Assembly (NCBI RefSeq): GCF_000513895.2 | Contig: NZ_CP165782.1 | Location: forward strand, 2,619,501 to 2,683,500 | DNA: 64,000 nucleotides | Origin: Ensifer sp. WSM1721 | GTDB lineage: Bacteria > Pseudomonadota > Alphaproteobacteria > Rhizobiales > Rhizobiaceae | Reading direction: 5' to 3' | In this document: positions 1-9,535 of the stretch, one piece after another | Numbering within the stretch: the stretch's first letter is position 1 | Layout of the letters: each line of letters starts with the position of its first letter | Made by a program: the position numbers and the translations under genes | The notes under the pieces: generated by a model | What the model was told of the DNA's origin: nothing | The model's input: only the letters and a program-made list of their open reading frames with translations | Database searches by the model: none

Positions 1-92
1 CCTTCCTGCTGAAGGCCGACGAGAACGAACTCAGCATGCGCGCGCGCCTGCTGCGTCGTCAGATCGTCAAGAAGGTCGCTGAAGCTGCCTGA
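1..92 (+). CDS. C-terminal fragment of an unidentified protein
   Basis: An open frame enters from the left edge (first complete codon at base 3) and stops at TGA 90-92. The 29 visible residues are charged and helical-looking, ending KKVAEAA. They are too few to name a family. A strong terminator follows 30 bases downstream, so this is the end of a transcription unit. Confidence 0.6.
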   Translation, partial: FLLKADENELSMRARLLRRQIVKKVAEAA

Positions 93-122
93 TTGGCGCT
101 AGCGCTTCTGACAAAGCTTGAG

Positions 123-155
123 AAGGCTTGCGGGTTCGCCTGGCAAGCCTTTTTC
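123..155 (+). terminator. Rho-independent terminator
   Basis: A perfect 9-bp stem (AAGGCTTGC / GCAAGCCTT) with an 11-base loop is followed by a run of T. It ends the gene entering from the left and separates it from the transporter at 236. Confidence 0.75.
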
Positions 156-209
156 TCGTGTCGTCATATCACGGCCGGGGCTTGCGCCATCCGGCTAAGG
201 TTTCCCTCG

Positions 210-239
210 CTGGTGGCATCACCCAGGATAAAAAAATGC
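210..239 (+). promoter_or_regulatory. Possible preQ1-I-type riboswitch (H-type pseudoknot)
   Basis: Stem P1 is CTGG 210-213 with CCAG 223-226. Stem P2 is GCAT 216-219 with ATGC 236-239. An A-rich linker, GATAAAAAA, covers 227-235, and a C (220) directly follows the P2 5' strand, where preQ1-I binds its ligand. The downstream gene is of the queuosine-precursor transporter family, the expected target. The start codon itself (236-238) lies in P2 and the AGGA ribosome binding site overlaps P1, so folding would block translation. P1 is short and loop 1 has only two bases, so the match is tentative. Confidence 0.4.
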
Positions 240-892
240 TGAGCAACCGCACGTTCTTCATCTATGTCGCGCTGATGACCCTAGTGGTCGTCGCTTCGAA
301 CTTCCTCGTCCAGTATCCACTGCCGGGTTCGATCGCCGGCATGCAACTCGGCGATCTTTTGACCTGGGGCGCTTTCAGCTATCCTTTCGCCTTCCTGGTC
401 ACCGATCTCACCAACCGTCAGTTCGGCCCGCAGATCGCGCGTCGCGTCGTCGTTGCCGGCTTCGCGGTCGCCGTCGTGCTTTCCTTCCTCGCCGCAACGC
501 CGCGCATCGCGATCGCTTCCGGTTCGGCCTTCCTGCTCGGGCAGCTTCTCGACATCTCTGTCTTCAACAGGCTCAGGCGCCAAACGTGGTGGCGCGCCCC
601 GCTCGCCGGCTCGCTCATCGGTTCCGGCCTCGATACGGCGATGTTCTTCTCCTTCGCCTTCGCGCCGTTTTTCGTGTTTCTTGGCCCGAACGACAGCTTC
701 GCGCTGGAGGCGGCCCCGCTGCTCGGTCTGCTGACCGTCGATGCACCGCGCTGGATCTCCTGGGCGCTCGGCGATCTCGCGGTCAAGATCCTTTGCGGCA
801 TCGTCCTGCTGTTGCCCTATGGCGCGCTGATGAGTGTCATCAAACCGATGCCGGCCACGGCGAAGGCGACAACAGCGAAGGCGACTGCCTGA
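236..892 (+). CDS. Queuosine precursor transporter, YhhQ/VUT family
   Basis: A 218-residue inner-membrane protein with about six hydrophobic segments, of the family (COG1738) that imports queuosine precursors (preQ0/preQ1) for tRNA modification. The family signature YPFAFLVTDLTN lies at about residues 49-60 and GSGLDTAMFFSFAF at 129-142. The frame is open further upstream, but the ATG at 236 is preferred: the membrane protein begins there, AGGA lies eight bases before it, and a terminator occupies the upstream extension. The tail is Ala/Thr/Lys-rich. The gene stands alone, with a convergent terminator directly after it. Confidence 0.85.
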   Translation: MLSNRTFFIYVALMTLVVVASNFLVQYPLPGSIAGMQLGDLLTWGAFSYPFAFLVTDLTNRQFGPQIARRVVVAGFAVAVVLSFLAATPRIAIASGSAFLLGQLLDISVFNRLRRQTWWRAPLAGSLIGSGLDTAMFFSFAFAPFFVFLGPNDSFALEAAPLLGLLTVDAPRWISWALGDLAVKILCGIVLLLPYGALMSVIKPMPATAKATTAKATA

Positions 893-898
893 AGCCTA

Positions 899-920
899 CG
901 GGGCCGATCGGCCCCGTTTT
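899..920 (+). terminator. Terminator between convergent genes
   Basis: CGGGGCC / GGCCCCG hairpin followed by TTTT, directly after the transporter stop and touching the stop codon of the convergent gene. Confidence 0.65.
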
Positions 921-1912
921 CATTTGGCGAGCCGGAATTCGAGCATCAGGTTGCGCTCGAGGATCGAATGGTTATCGTCGGAAAGGACGATCACCCGGAT
1001 TTCGCCGTCCGGGCGCGCTATAACATCGAGAGCTTCCATGTTGTCGATCTGAAAACTCATGTCGGCGTCGAGTATCACCGCGCCGTCGGCCACCGCGCCC
1101 GGGCGGATATCGGCCGCAGCGATCCGGCGGATGCGCATGCCGAGGCCGGAGGCGAGATTGAAGCGGCGCTCAAGGAGAAGCAGGTCGCCACTGGGCAGGA
1201 AGGCGCCGTCGGTCACCGAATAGGGATCCTCGCGGACGACCGTAAAGACGCCTCTCATCGGACCCTCCAGGATGCCTGCCAGAAGATTGTCCGCCTCGTC
1301 GACACTGCGCTCCGAGACGATGACCGCGGCGCCCGAGAGTGGACCGTTCTTCGGCGCGATCGCAATCGTCTCCAGGCCGCCATTGCCGCGCAGCTCCCGC
1401 GCGGGAAACGGCGGCGCCAACTGCCCAACGGGTTTTGCGTGGGCGAAACCGGGATCTGGATAGACTTCGATGCGAGGCAGCTGCTCGAAGCTGACGATCG
1501 CCTCGCCGTCGCGCAATGCCAGCCCCTCGGAATCCACCCTCCATTTTTCGAGCTGCGCCTTGCCGTTGCCATCGGTCATCGATGTGACCGTCAGATTGGC
1601 GAGGCCCTCTAGTTTGCCTGCATCGTCGCGGGTGACGACGCCCTCGACCCAATGACCGGTATCCATGACGGCGACGAAGGAATCACCATCCGCACGGAAC
1701 CTGATCGCCGACAGTGCGCCGAACAGCGGATTGGCCGAGGTCATTTCGATGCCGCCGATGAATTCGAGCGAGCCGAACATCGTCTCGTCGGAACCGACCT
1801 TGAACTGCGATATCTGCCGGCTCATGACTGGAATAATCTCGCTCACCGGCTCCGCACGGGCGACGGCAGCCGAAACCAACAGAGAGAGGACGACGAGATT
1901 TCGGCGGAGCAT
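920..1912 (-). CDS. Secreted esterase-like phytase-family protein (PF13449 type)
   Basis: A 330-residue protein. Residues 1-20 are a clear signal peptide ending ARA, so it is exported. The rest resembles the beta-propeller 'esterase-like activity of phytase' family: NGGLETIAI in the middle and DNMEALDV near the C terminus are typical. The substrate is unknown. The frame is open to 2026, but the start at 1912 places the signal peptide at the true N terminus. It lies downstream of cobT on the same strand with about 130 bases between them, so co-transcription is possible but not shown. Confidence 0.75.
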   Translation of the reverse strand: MLRRNLVVLSLLVSAAVARAEPVSEIIPVMSRQISQFKVGSDETMFGSLEFIGGIEMTSANPLFGALSAIRFRADGDSFVAVMDTGHWVEGVVTRDDAGKLEGLANLTVTSMTDGNGKAQLEKWRVDSEGLALRDGEAIVSFEQLPRIEVYPDPGFAHAKPVGQLAPPFPARELRGNGGLETIAIAPKNGPLSGAAVIVSERSVDEADNLLAGILEGPMRGVFTVVREDPYSVTDGAFLPSGDLLLLERRFNLASGLGMRIRRIAAADIRPGAVADGAVILDADMSFQIDNMEALDVIARPDGEIRVIVLSDDNHSILERNLMLEFRLAK

Positions 1913-2040
1913 TTGAGGAGGGACCTTCCCGGACAGGGCAAGCACGGTGCGATGAGAACGAGGGGCTTTCCGTAGATGGGCAATGCGGATAGCCGCAAAA
2001 CGGAAGATGACGGATTGGGACGGCATCGGCCGCCCAACCG

Positions 2041-3936
2041 TTAACCGGCGCGACGCGCCCGGCCCCGACGACGATGCAGACTCTCGTCCTCGAAGAGCGC
2101 GGCAAGCTGCTCCGTCATCGCACCCGCGAGCTCGTCCGCATCGACGATGGTTACGGCACGGCGATAATAGCGCGTCACGTCGTGGCCGATGCCGATCGCC
2201 AGAAGCTCGACCGGCGAGCGGCTCTCAATCTGCTCGATGACCGCGCGGAGATGCCGTTCGAGGTAGTTTCCGGGGTTCACTGACAGGGTGGAATCGTCGA
2301 CCGGCGCGCCGTCCGAAATCATCATCAGAATGCGCCGCTGTTCCGCCCGCACCAGAAGGCGGTCGTGCGCCCACATCAGCGCTTCGCCGTCGATGTTCTC
2401 CTTGAGCAGGCCCTCGCGCATCATCAGTCCAAGATTGCGGCGGGCGCGGCGCCAGGGCGCGTCGGCGGATTTGTAGACGATGTGGCGCAGGTCGTTGAGA
2501 CGCCCGGGCGACTGCGGCTTGCCGCCGGTAAGCCACTTCTCGCGCGACTGCCCGCCCTTCCACGCCTTGGTCGTGAAGCCGAGGATCTCGACCTTGACGC
2601 CGCAACGCTCCAGCGTGCGCGCGAGAATATCGGCGCAGGTGGCCGCGACCGTGATCGGCCGACCGCGCATCGATCCGGAATTGTCAATCAACAGCGTCAC
2701 CACCGTATCGCGGAAATTGGTGTCCTTCTCCCGCTTGAAGGAGAGCGGCTGCATCGGATCGATGATGATGCGCTGCAGGCGGGCGGTGTCGAGATAGCCC
2801 TCCTCGAGGTCGAACTCCCAGGACCGGTTCTGTTGCGCCATCAGCCGGCGCTGCAGCCGGTTGGCGAGACGGCCGACCGCGCCCTGCAGATGGGCGAGCT
2901 GCTTGTCAAGAAAGGCACGCAGGCGGTCGAGCTCCGCCTCGTCGCAAAGCTCCTCGGCAGTGATCGTCTCGTCGAACTCCCGAGTATAGACCGTGTAGTC
3001 GACCTTCTCGTTGAAATCCGCGAAGGGGTGGCTCGGGCGCTTGACCTCTCCGGGCGTCTCGCTCTCCTCGTCGCCCTCGTCCTGAAGATCGTCGTCGGAT
3101 ATCTCCGCGCCGTCCATCTCGCCTTCTTCCATCTGCTCCTCGGCAGACTGGTTTTCTTCGGCGGGCGCGGCGTCGGAACCTTCCTCCTCCTCGCTGGCGT
3201 TCTCGTCCTGCTCCTGGCTGCGCGGCTGATCCTCGTCCGTCTCGCTTTCCTGCTCGTCCGGCTCGATGTCGTCCTCGCCATATTTCTCGGCGACGTCCAT
3301 CGAAGCCAGCATGTCGCGCACGACGCGGGCAAAAGCCTGCTGGTCGTTGATCGCGGCCGAAAGGTTGCGCATGTCGCCGCCGGCCTTTTTCTCGATGAAG
3401 TCGCGCCACAGGTCGAGCACCTGGCCGGCCGAAGCCGGCGGCTTCTCGCCGGTCAGCTTCTCGCGCACCATCAGCGCCACCGCCTCTTCGAGCGGCGCAT
3501 CCGCCTGCGCGTCGATCGCGGCGAAGTTCGCCTTGGAGTATTTCTCATCGAGCATCGAGGAAAGGTTGTCGGCAACGCCCGGCATTCTGAGCGCACCGAT
3601 CGCCTCGACGCGCGCCTGCTCGACGGCGTCGAAGATCGCGCGCGCATCCGCCCCTTGCGGCGACATCGTCGCGTGGATGCGGGCATCGTGGCAGGCTTTG
3701 CGCAGCGCCATCGAATCGCCGAGCCCGCGCGCGACGGCCAACTCGTGCCGGCTCGGGCGCTTCGAAAGCTCCGGCAGACGGATGCGTTCGCCCGTCATTC
3801 CGGGTCGCTCGTTCGCAAAGGCGACCTCAAGCTCCGCATCACCGGCGATCGAGCGGATGCAGCCGGAAAGCGCCCGCTTGAACGGTTCGGCGGCGTTCTC
3901 CCTCGTTTGCGGCTTCGCCTTGGAATTCGAGCTCAC
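2041..3936 (-). CDS. cobT: Aerobic cobaltochelatase subunit CobT
   Basis: A 631-residue protein. With CobS and CobN it inserts cobalt into hydrogenobyrinic acid a,c-diamide in aerobic cobalamin synthesis, in the cytoplasm. The N-terminal half is the CobT domain. Residues 222-295 are a very acidic low-complexity linker, as in the family. The C-terminal part is a von Willebrand A domain with the MIDAS motif DNSGS at 418-422. The frame is open to 3981, but a GTG at 3936 preceded by AGAAGGA gives a 631-residue product, the length I recall for the family. cobS lies 131 bases upstream; cobN is not in the window. Confidence 0.93.
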   Translation of the reverse strand: MSSNSKAKPQTRENAAEPFKRALSGCIRSIAGDAELEVAFANERPGMTGERIRLPELSKRPSRHELAVARGLGDSMALRKACHDARIHATMSPQGADARAIFDAVEQARVEAIGALRMPGVADNLSSMLDEKYSKANFAAIDAQADAPLEEAVALMVREKLTGEKPPASAGQVLDLWRDFIEKKAGGDMRNLSAAINDQQAFARVVRDMLASMDVAEKYGEDDIEPDEQESETDEDQPRSQEQDENASEEEEGSDAAPAEENQSAEEQMEEGEMDGAEISDDDLQDEGDEESETPGEVKRPSHPFADFNEKVDYTVYTREFDETITAEELCDEAELDRLRAFLDKQLAHLQGAVGRLANRLQRRLMAQQNRSWEFDLEEGYLDTARLQRIIIDPMQPLSFKREKDTNFRDTVVTLLIDNSGSMRGRPITVAATCADILARTLERCGVKVEILGFTTKAWKGGQSREKWLTGGKPQSPGRLNDLRHIVYKSADAPWRRARRNLGLMMREGLLKENIDGEALMWAHDRLLVRAEQRRILMMISDGAPVDDSTLSVNPGNYLERHLRAVIEQIESRSPVELLAIGIGHDVTRYYRRAVTIVDADELAGAMTEQLAALFEDESLHRRRGRARRAG

Positions 3937-3981
3937 GACAGTTCCTTCTTCAGCCGGACTGGCCGACATCTCCGAACGCAT

Positions 3982-4024
3982 CGATTCTAAATGGGATTGG
4001 AGCGGGATGAAACCTCCCGCTTCA
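3982..4024. repeat. Remnant of a Sinorhizobium palindromic repeat
   Basis: CGATTCTAAATGGGATTGG followed by AGCGGGATG and a short inverted CCCGCT matches a shortened copy of the elements at 19219-19327 and 61111-61218. It lies in the cobS-cobT gap. Confidence 0.5.
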
Positions 4025-4067
4025 AGGTCGCAGCCGGCTTGTCACCGAGCCGGAGCTTCGGGAGGCC

Positions 4068-5063
4068 TCAGGCGGTTGCTTCGAGCACGATGTTGGCGGC
4101 GCTCTCCTTGAGCTCGACGCCGAAGGCGCGCTGGTAATGCTCGGCGACCAGCGCTCTCTCCAGCTCGTCGCACTTGTTGAGGAAGGTCACACGGAAGGCA
4201 AAGGCGATGTCGCCGAATATATAGGCGTTCTCGGCCCAGGTGATCACGGTGCGCGGGCTCATCACGGTCGAGAGGTCGCCGTTGATGAAGGCGGCACGCG
4301 TGAGATCGGCGACGCGCACCATTTTCGATACCGTATCGCGTCCCTTGCCGGCGACGAAGCCCTTGACCTTGGCGGCGACGATGTCGACTTCCTTGTCGTG
4401 CGGCAGGTAGTTGAGCGCCGTGACGATCGACCAGCGGTCCATCTGCGCCTGGTTGATCTGCTGCGTGCCGTGATAGAGCCCGGTCGTGTCGCCGAGGCCG
4501 ACCGTGTTGGCGGTGGCGAAGAGCCGGAAGGCCGGATGCGGACGAATGACGCGGCTCTGGTCGAGCAGTGTCAGGCGACCGGAGGATTCGAGCACGCGCT
4601 GGATCACGAACATGACGTCCGGACGGCCGGCATCATATTCGTCGAAAACGAGCGCGACATTGTGCTGGTAGGCCCACGGCAGGATGCCGTCCTTGAATTC
4701 GGTCACCTGCATCCCGTCCTTGACGACGATCGCATCCTTGCCGACGAGATCGATACGGCTCACATGGCTGTCGAGGTTGATGCGCACGCAAGGCCAGTTG
4801 AGACGCGCCGCGACCTGCTCGATATGGGTCGACTTGCCGGTGCCGTGATAACCCGAAACCATGACGCGGCGGTTATGGGCGAAACCGGCAAGAATGGCGA
4901 GCGTCGTCTCACGATCGAAGAGATAGTCTGGATCGATATCGGGCACATAGGCGTCGCCCTTTGAATAGGCGGGAACGCGCAAATCCGTATCGATGCCGAA
5001 AACCTCCCGGACCGAGATCGTCGTGTCGGGGAGGTTGGAAATGTCGAGGTCAATCTTGCTCAT
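4068..5063 (-). CDS. cobS: Aerobic cobaltochelatase subunit CobS (AAA+)
   Basis: A 331-residue MoxR-like AAA+ ATPase that forms the chelatase motor with CobT. Walker A is GYHGTGKST at residues 71-79; Walker B is VALVFDEYD at about 136-144. The start at ATG 5063 is chosen because CTGGAG lies six bases upstream and MSKIDLD is the usual N terminus; an upstream in-frame ATG at 5111 is less likely. It is first in a cobS-cobT unit. Confidence 0.95.
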   Translation of the reverse strand: MSKIDLDISNLPDTTISVREVFGIDTDLRVPAYSKGDAYVPDIDPDYLFDRETTLAILAGFAHNRRVMVSGYHGTGKSTHIEQVAARLNWPCVRINLDSHVSRIDLVGKDAIVVKDGMQVTEFKDGILPWAYQHNVALVFDEYDAGRPDVMFVIQRVLESSGRLTLLDQSRVIRPHPAFRLFATANTVGLGDTTGLYHGTQQINQAQMDRWSIVTALNYLPHDKEVDIVAAKVKGFVAGKGRDTVSKMVRVADLTRAAFINGDLSTVMSPRTVITWAENAYIFGDIAFAFRVTFLNKCDELERALVAEHYQRAFGVELKESAANIVLEATA

Positions 5064-5139
5064 CACAACTCCAGAGCGGCCGCCGGACGGCACCCGCGCA
5101 TTCGCCTGCAAATAGTATTTTCTGTCATAATCCGCGTTG

Positions 5140-5766
5140 TTAGCAGAAACCAGCCTGTTTTAACAATTGGTAGGCTTGGATAACCGCCCGAAAGCGGTCT
5201 TCCGATCCCCTGTCTCCGCCATTCGCATCGGGGTGGTGTTTCTTGACGAGCTCCTTGTAGGCGGCCTTGATGTCGGCAGCGGTCGCCGAGGCCGCGACCC
5301 CGAGTGTCTCGAAGGCCTTCGCCTCGAGCGTCTTCAGCTTGCGCAGGCGCGGTTCGTGCCGGGCCTGCCGGGCGCGCGCCTCGTTGAAGAAGCCGAACGG
5401 ATCGCGCATGCGGGCCTGCGCGCCGGCGCTGCCGGAGCGCGTCTGAGACTGCGTCGGACCGTTGCGGGCATTCTTGTTGACGCCGACCGTCCAGGTAGGA
5501 CGATGACCGGTGATCGCTTCCTTCTGATAGCGGGCGATCTCGGTATCGGACAATCCGGAAAAGTAATTGTACCCTTTGTTGTATTCCTTCACATGCTCGA
5601 AGCAGAACATGAAATATTCGCCCTCGGCGTTGCGGCCGACCGGCGCCCGATGCACCGCTTTCTTGTCGCAGCCGTCCCACTGGCACACAGGCGCAGACGG
5701 CTCCACGCGCGCTTCCCCCCTCGGGCGCGTTCTGATGCGGTCGAAATATTTTGAATCGAGTTTCAT
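5140..5766 (-). CDS. J-domain (DnaJ-like) protein with an N-terminal Cys/His cluster
   Basis: A 208-residue protein whose C-terminal 60 residues are a J domain with the HPD motif at 178-180, so it should stimulate a DnaK-type ATPase. The N-terminal part has C28, C33, C55 and H58, a spacing that could bind zinc. The middle is basic and low complexity. It has no DnaJ zinc repeats or C-terminal substrate domain, so it is not DnaJ itself. Rhizobial genomes carry this type next to cobS and bolA. The gene is divergent from the BolA gene. Confidence 0.8.
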   Translation of the reverse strand: MKLDSKYFDRIRTRPRGEARVEPSAPVCQWDGCDKKAVHRAPVGRNAEGEYFMFCFEHVKEYNKGYNYFSGLSDTEIARYQKEAITGHRPTWTVGVNKNARNGPTQSQTRSGSAGAQARMRDPFGFFNEARARQARHEPRLRKLKTLEAKAFETLGVAASATAADIKAAYKELVKKHHPDANGGDRGSEDRFRAVIQAYQLLKQAGFC

Positions 5767-5912
5767 GGCGCACATTATGGGGTTTACAGAGGGCCACAAC
5801 AAGAATTGACAAAGCGGAATGTTGCTGGCTTTGTGCGGCTATTTTGCATCGCACGGACCTTGCCAGCCGCTCGATCTCGACGCACCGGCAAACAGGGAAA
5901 TGGGACGGAAAG

Positions 5913-6194
5913 ATGTCGCTGCAAAGCCGTATCGAAGAGAAGCTCGTGCAGGCCTTCCAGCCCGAACGCCTGATGGTGATCAACGAGAGCCATCTGCATG
6001 CCGGCCATCAGCCCGGTTTCGACGGCGGCGGCGAGACGCATATGCGTATCCGCATCGTCTCGAGCGCCTTTGCCGGCATGAGCCGCGTCGCGCGCCACCG
6101 GGCGATTAACGATCTCCTGAAGCCCGAACTCGACGCCGGACTGCACGCGCTCGCCGTGGAACCGGCCGCTCCTGGAGAGCCGACGCGTTGGTGA
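5913..6194 (+). CDS. BolA family protein
   Basis: A 93-residue protein with the BolA fold. The conserved GETHMRIRIVSSAF segment lies at about 40-53 and the C-terminal stretch ends with HALAVEPAAPGE. BolA proteins pair with monothiol glutaredoxins in iron-sulfur and iron-sensing roles. The start at 5913 is preceded by GGGACGG. It is divergent from the J-domain gene with a 146-base shared promoter region. The partner glutaredoxin is not in this window. Confidence 0.9.
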   Translation: MSLQSRIEEKLVQAFQPERLMVINESHLHAGHQPGFDGGGETHMRIRIVSSAFAGMSRVARHRAINDLLKPELDAGLHALAVEPAAPGEPTRW

Positions 6195-6196
6195 GA

Positions 6197-7504
6197 TCAG
6201 CCGGCAGGGCTGTCTTCCTCGGCGGCGCGAATGCGCAACTTAGTGATCCGGTTCTTCACCCGCTTCATGACGATGAAACGCTTGCCATAGAAAGTGAAGG
6301 CCTGCCGCTCCTCCGGAATGCTCTTCGATTCATGGATGACGAGACCGGCGACAGTCGTCGCCTCCTCGTCCGGCAGCGACCAGTCGAGCGCGCGGTTGAG
6401 GTCGCGGATCGGCACGGATCCATCGACGACGATCGAGCCGTCGGCCTCCTGACGGACGCCCTGAATGTCGAGGTCGTGCTCATCGGCGATGTCGCCGACG
6501 ATCTCTTCCAGGATATCCTCGAGCGTTACGAGCCCTTGCACCTGGCCGTATTCGTCGACGACGATGGCAAGATGCAGCTTGCGCCTGAGAAAGGCGTTGA
6601 GCTGGTCCTTGAGATTGGTCGTGTCGGGGACGAACCAGGGTTTCTGCGCGAGCTTGACGATGTCGATCGTCTCGGCCTGCACATCCGGCTCGGCAAGCGC
6701 CCTGAGCAAATCCTTAGAATGGATGACGCCGATGATGTTGTCGGCGGAGCCCCGCCACAGCGGCAGGCGCGTGAACGGGCTTTCGAGTATTTCCCGGACG
6801 CAGACGGCGGGCGGATCGTCGGCATTGATCGCTCGCATCGCGGTGCGATGGATCATGACGTCGGAAACTTCGAGTTCGCCGAGATCAAGCACGCCCCCGA
6901 GCAAGTCGCGGTCCGCCTTCACGAACGAGCCTTCGCGATGGAGCAGATCGACGGCACCCCGCAGTTCCTCCTGCGCGGTGAGCATCGGCACCTCCGATGA
7001 CAGGTTTACTCCGAAAAGGCTCAGCATGCGCCGGACAATCGCATTCACCAGATTGGAGACGGGACCGATCACCGCGATGAAGGGCCTCACTGTCGGTGCC
7101 ACCGCAAGCGCGGAACGATCGGGCGACGCGAGCGCCCAGCTTTTCGGCAGAACTTCGGCGAAGACAACGAAGAGGACCGTCATCGCAAGCGTTGCAATTG
7201 CGACGCCGTAAACGCCGAAGAGGCGGATCGACAGGTTCGTCGCCAGAGACGAGGCGAGGATGATGACGAGGATGTTGCCGATGAGCAGCGCCCCAATCAA
7301 ACGGTCGCGGCTCTCGATCAATCCGTTGACGATGCCGGCGCGTGCGTCGCCATTGCTCTCGAGCATATGCATTCGTGACCGGGACGCCGCGTTCAACGCC
7401 GCTTCCGATGCGGAGAAGAAGGCGGAAAGCAGGAGCAGACCAATGACCGAAACGAGAGACGGCCAATGATCCGCCAGAAACGCCAGGAATGCGCCGCCGC
7501 TCAT
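6197..7504 (-). CDS. CNNM/CorC-type membrane protein with CBS domains (hemolysin-like)
   Basis: A 435-residue protein. Residues 1 to about 180 form a DUF21/CNNM membrane domain with several hydrophobic segments; about 200-320 are a CBS pair, including VVDEYGQVQGLVTLEDILEE; about 340-425 are a CorC_HlyC domain. The family is linked to Mg2+ or Co2+ handling; hemolysin is a historical name. Its ATG overlaps the aroB stop by one base (TGATG), so it is translationally coupled as the third gene of aroK-aroB-corC. Confidence 0.88.
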   Translation of the reverse strand: MSGGAFLAFLADHWPSLVSVIGLLLLSAFFSASEAALNAASRSRMHMLESNGDARAGIVNGLIESRDRLIGALLIGNILVIILASSLATNLSIRLFGVYGVAIATLAMTVLFVVFAEVLPKSWALASPDRSALAVAPTVRPFIAVIGPVSNLVNAIVRRMLSLFGVNLSSEVPMLTAQEELRGAVDLLHREGSFVKADRDLLGGVLDLGELEVSDVMIHRTAMRAINADDPPAVCVREILESPFTRLPLWRGSADNIIGVIHSKDLLRALAEPDVQAETIDIVKLAQKPWFVPDTTNLKDQLNAFLRRKLHLAIVVDEYGQVQGLVTLEDILEEIVGDIADEHDLDIQGVRQEADGSIVVDGSVPIRDLNRALDWSLPDEEATTVAGLVIHESKSIPEERQAFTFYGKRFIVMKRVKNRITKLRIRAAEEDSPAG

Positions 7505-8634
7505 CAGGGATGTTTTTCCTTAAGGAAGCTCAGCACTTCCGAAGACGGAACGTCGTCGGCGACGAAGGACTGCCCGATCCCTCGCGTTAGGATGAAGGTA
7601 AGCTTGCCGCCTTTCACCTTCTTGTCCTGAACGATCGCCTCCATCAGCCGCTCCGCCGGCGGTAGCGTCCCGGGAATGTCCCCCATGCGCGTCGGCAGGC
7701 CGACGGCCCTGAGATGGGCCTCCACGCGCCGTGCGTCGTCCGGGCTTGCGAGGTTCATCCGGGCAGAGAACTCATGCGCAAGCACCATGCCGATCGCAAC
7801 GCCCTCCCCGTGCACCAGCCGCGCGCTGTCGTACTCGGTCGCCGCTTCCAGCGCATGGCCGAAGGTGTGGCCGAGATTGAGAAGCGCCCTGAGGCCATTT
7901 TCTCGCTCGTCCGCGGCAACGACATCGGCCTTGGCCTGGCAACTGACGGCGATGGCCTCGATCCGGGCCGGTCCGCCGGCAAAGACCGCCTGCCAGTTCT
8001 GTTCGAGCCAATGGAAGAACTCGGGCTTGTCGATCAGCCCGTATTTCGCGACCTCGGCATAGCCGGCGCGGAACTCGCGCTGGCTCAGGCTATCGAGCAC
8101 GTCGGTATCGGCAAGAACAAGCTCGGGCTGGTGGAAGACGCCGATCAGGTTCTTCCCGTGCGGCGAATTGATGCCGGTCTTGCCGCCGACGGAGGAATCG
8201 ACCTGTGCCAGAAGCGAGGTCGGAATCTGGATAAAGCGTGAGCCGCGGCGGACGATGCCGGCGGCAAAGCCGGTGAGGTCGCCGATCACGCCGCCTCCGA
8301 GCGCGATCACCGCGTCGTTGCGCTCGATCCTGGCGCCGAGGATCGCCTCGCAAACCGGAATGAGGTGTTCGAAGCTCTTGGTCTTCTCCCCTGCCGGCAA
8401 TACGAGAGAGATCGCCTCGATACTACTTTCCTTAAGACTCGCCATCAGCGGCTCGAGATAGCGCGGCGCGACGTTCTCGTCCGTTATCACCGCCATCTTC
8501 CTGCCATTGAGGCGGGCCGCGATCTCTCGGCCCGCCGCGGCGATCAGACCGGGGCCGATGAGGATGTCATAGGAACGGTCGCCGAGGTTCACGCGAACCT
8601 TGCGCTCGGCGGCGGGCAGCTCATTACTGTTCAT
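7504..8634 (-). CDS. aroB: 3-dehydroquinate synthase
   Basis: A 376-residue enzyme converting DAHP to 3-dehydroquinate, step two of the shikimate pathway. The NAD-binding GGGVIGD lies at 113-119 and DSSVGGKTG at 146-154; metal-binding residues follow in EVAKYG and the GHTFGHALE stretch. It starts four bases after the aroK stop, and its own stop overlaps the next gene, forming a tight operon. Confidence 0.97.
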   Translation of the reverse strand: MNSNELPAAERKVRVNLGDRSYDILIGPGLIAAAGREIAARLNGRKMAVITDENVAPRYLEPLMASLKESSIEAISLVLPAGEKTKSFEHLIPVCEAILGARIERNDAVIALGGGVIGDLTGFAAGIVRRGSRFIQIPTSLLAQVDSSVGGKTGINSPHGKNLIGVFHQPELVLADTDVLDSLSQREFRAGYAEVAKYGLIDKPEFFHWLEQNWQAVFAGGPARIEAIAVSCQAKADVVAADERENGLRALLNLGHTFGHALEAATEYDSARLVHGEGVAIGMVLAHEFSARMNLASPDDARRVEAHLRAVGLPTRMGDIPGTLPPAERLMEAIVQDKKVKGGKLTFILTRGIGQSFVADDVPSSEVLSFLKEKHP

Positions 8635-8638
8635 CGTT

Positions 8639-9217
8639 TCAGGCTTTCTGGTAATCGGCGATGGCGGCGAGGACCTCTTCGACCATCGTTTCCTTTTTCA
8701 CGTCGCGCGAGAGGACTGTAAGATCCGCCTCCGCGTAGATCGGATACCGCGCACGCATCAGGTTCTCGAGCGTCTGCTTGGGGTTCTCGGTCTTCAGAAG
8801 CGGACGGGTGTCGCGCTTGTTCACCCGCTCCCAGAGCACGTCGAGTTCCGCGTTGAGCCAGATCGTCAGGCCGCCCTTCTTGATCTGCCGCCGCGAACGT
8901 TCGTTGATATAGGCGCCGCCGCCGGTCGAGACCACGCGCGGCCCGGACCGGAGCAGCCGCTTCAGCACGCGAGCTTCGAGCGCCCGGAACTCTTCCTCGC
9001 CATAGGTGGCGAAGAGATCGCTGATCGTCATGCGCGAGACCCGCTCGATTTCATGGTCGGAATCGATGAAGGGAATACCGAGCGCCTGGGCGGTCAGGCG
9101 CCCGATCGCCGATTTTCCCGCTCCCATCAGACCGATGAAAACGAGATTGCGCTTACCGAGGGCGCGCTTTGCCCTTTCGGCCAGCGTCGCGGAAACCGGT
9201 TCGGTCACGTCGTTCAT
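8639..9217 (-). CDS. aroK: Shikimate kinase
   Basis: A 192-residue P-loop kinase phosphorylating shikimate. Walker A GLMGAGKS lies at 29-36, the shikimate-binding DSDHEIE follows at about 52-58, and TGGGAY follows about 45 residues later. It is the first gene of the aroK-aroB-corC operon, divergent from the small membrane gene at 9386. Confidence 0.96.
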   Translation of the reverse strand: MNDVTEPVSATLAERAKRALGKRNLVFIGLMGAGKSAIGRLTAQALGIPFIDSDHEIERVSRMTISDLFATYGEEEFRALEARVLKRLLRSGPRVVSTGGGAYINERSRRQIKKGGLTIWLNAELDVLWERVNKRDTRPLLKTENPKQTLENLMRARYPIYAEADLTVLSRDVKKETMVEEVLAAIADYQKA

Positions 9218-9385
9218 TGCGCTTCATATTCCCCATTCCTCTCCGGTATCGACAAATCGGCGGGGAGCGTCAAGTCGTCGCGCGGCCTTCTTGAACTTGG
9301 CCGCGGAGCCGTTCATATAGGCACGCACTGCATGATCGCATCCTTGATCGGCTCCAATTTCAGGGATCGTGCAGAGGAGACTGAA

Positions 9386-9535
9386 ATGCCGACCCTCTTC
9401 CGGTTTCTGTTCATCTGCGCCGTTATGGCCGGCATTATCTACGCCACGATGGTGGCGCTCGTCACCTTGGTCGACCCGGTGGAGCGGGACGTCACGGTGC
9501 GCATTCCCACAGAACGGGTCAACAAGCCGCAATGA
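9386..9535 (+). CDS. Small single-pass membrane protein (49 aa)
   Basis: The reading frame starts at ATG 9386 after GAGGAGA and encodes 49 residues: one membrane span at about 7-29, then a short charged tail. It overlaps xerD by the ATGA at 9532-9535, which implies translational coupling. Function is unknown. The overlap and good ribosome binding site argue that it is real. Confidence 0.7.
   Translation: MPTLFRFLFICAVMAGIIYATMVALVTLVDPVERDVTVRIPTERVNKPQ

Noticed and set aside
2365..3990. 541-codon open frame on the plus strand
   Set aside because: It is antisense to cobT, made by GC-rich codon bias; the product is Arg/Leu-rich with no family resemblance.
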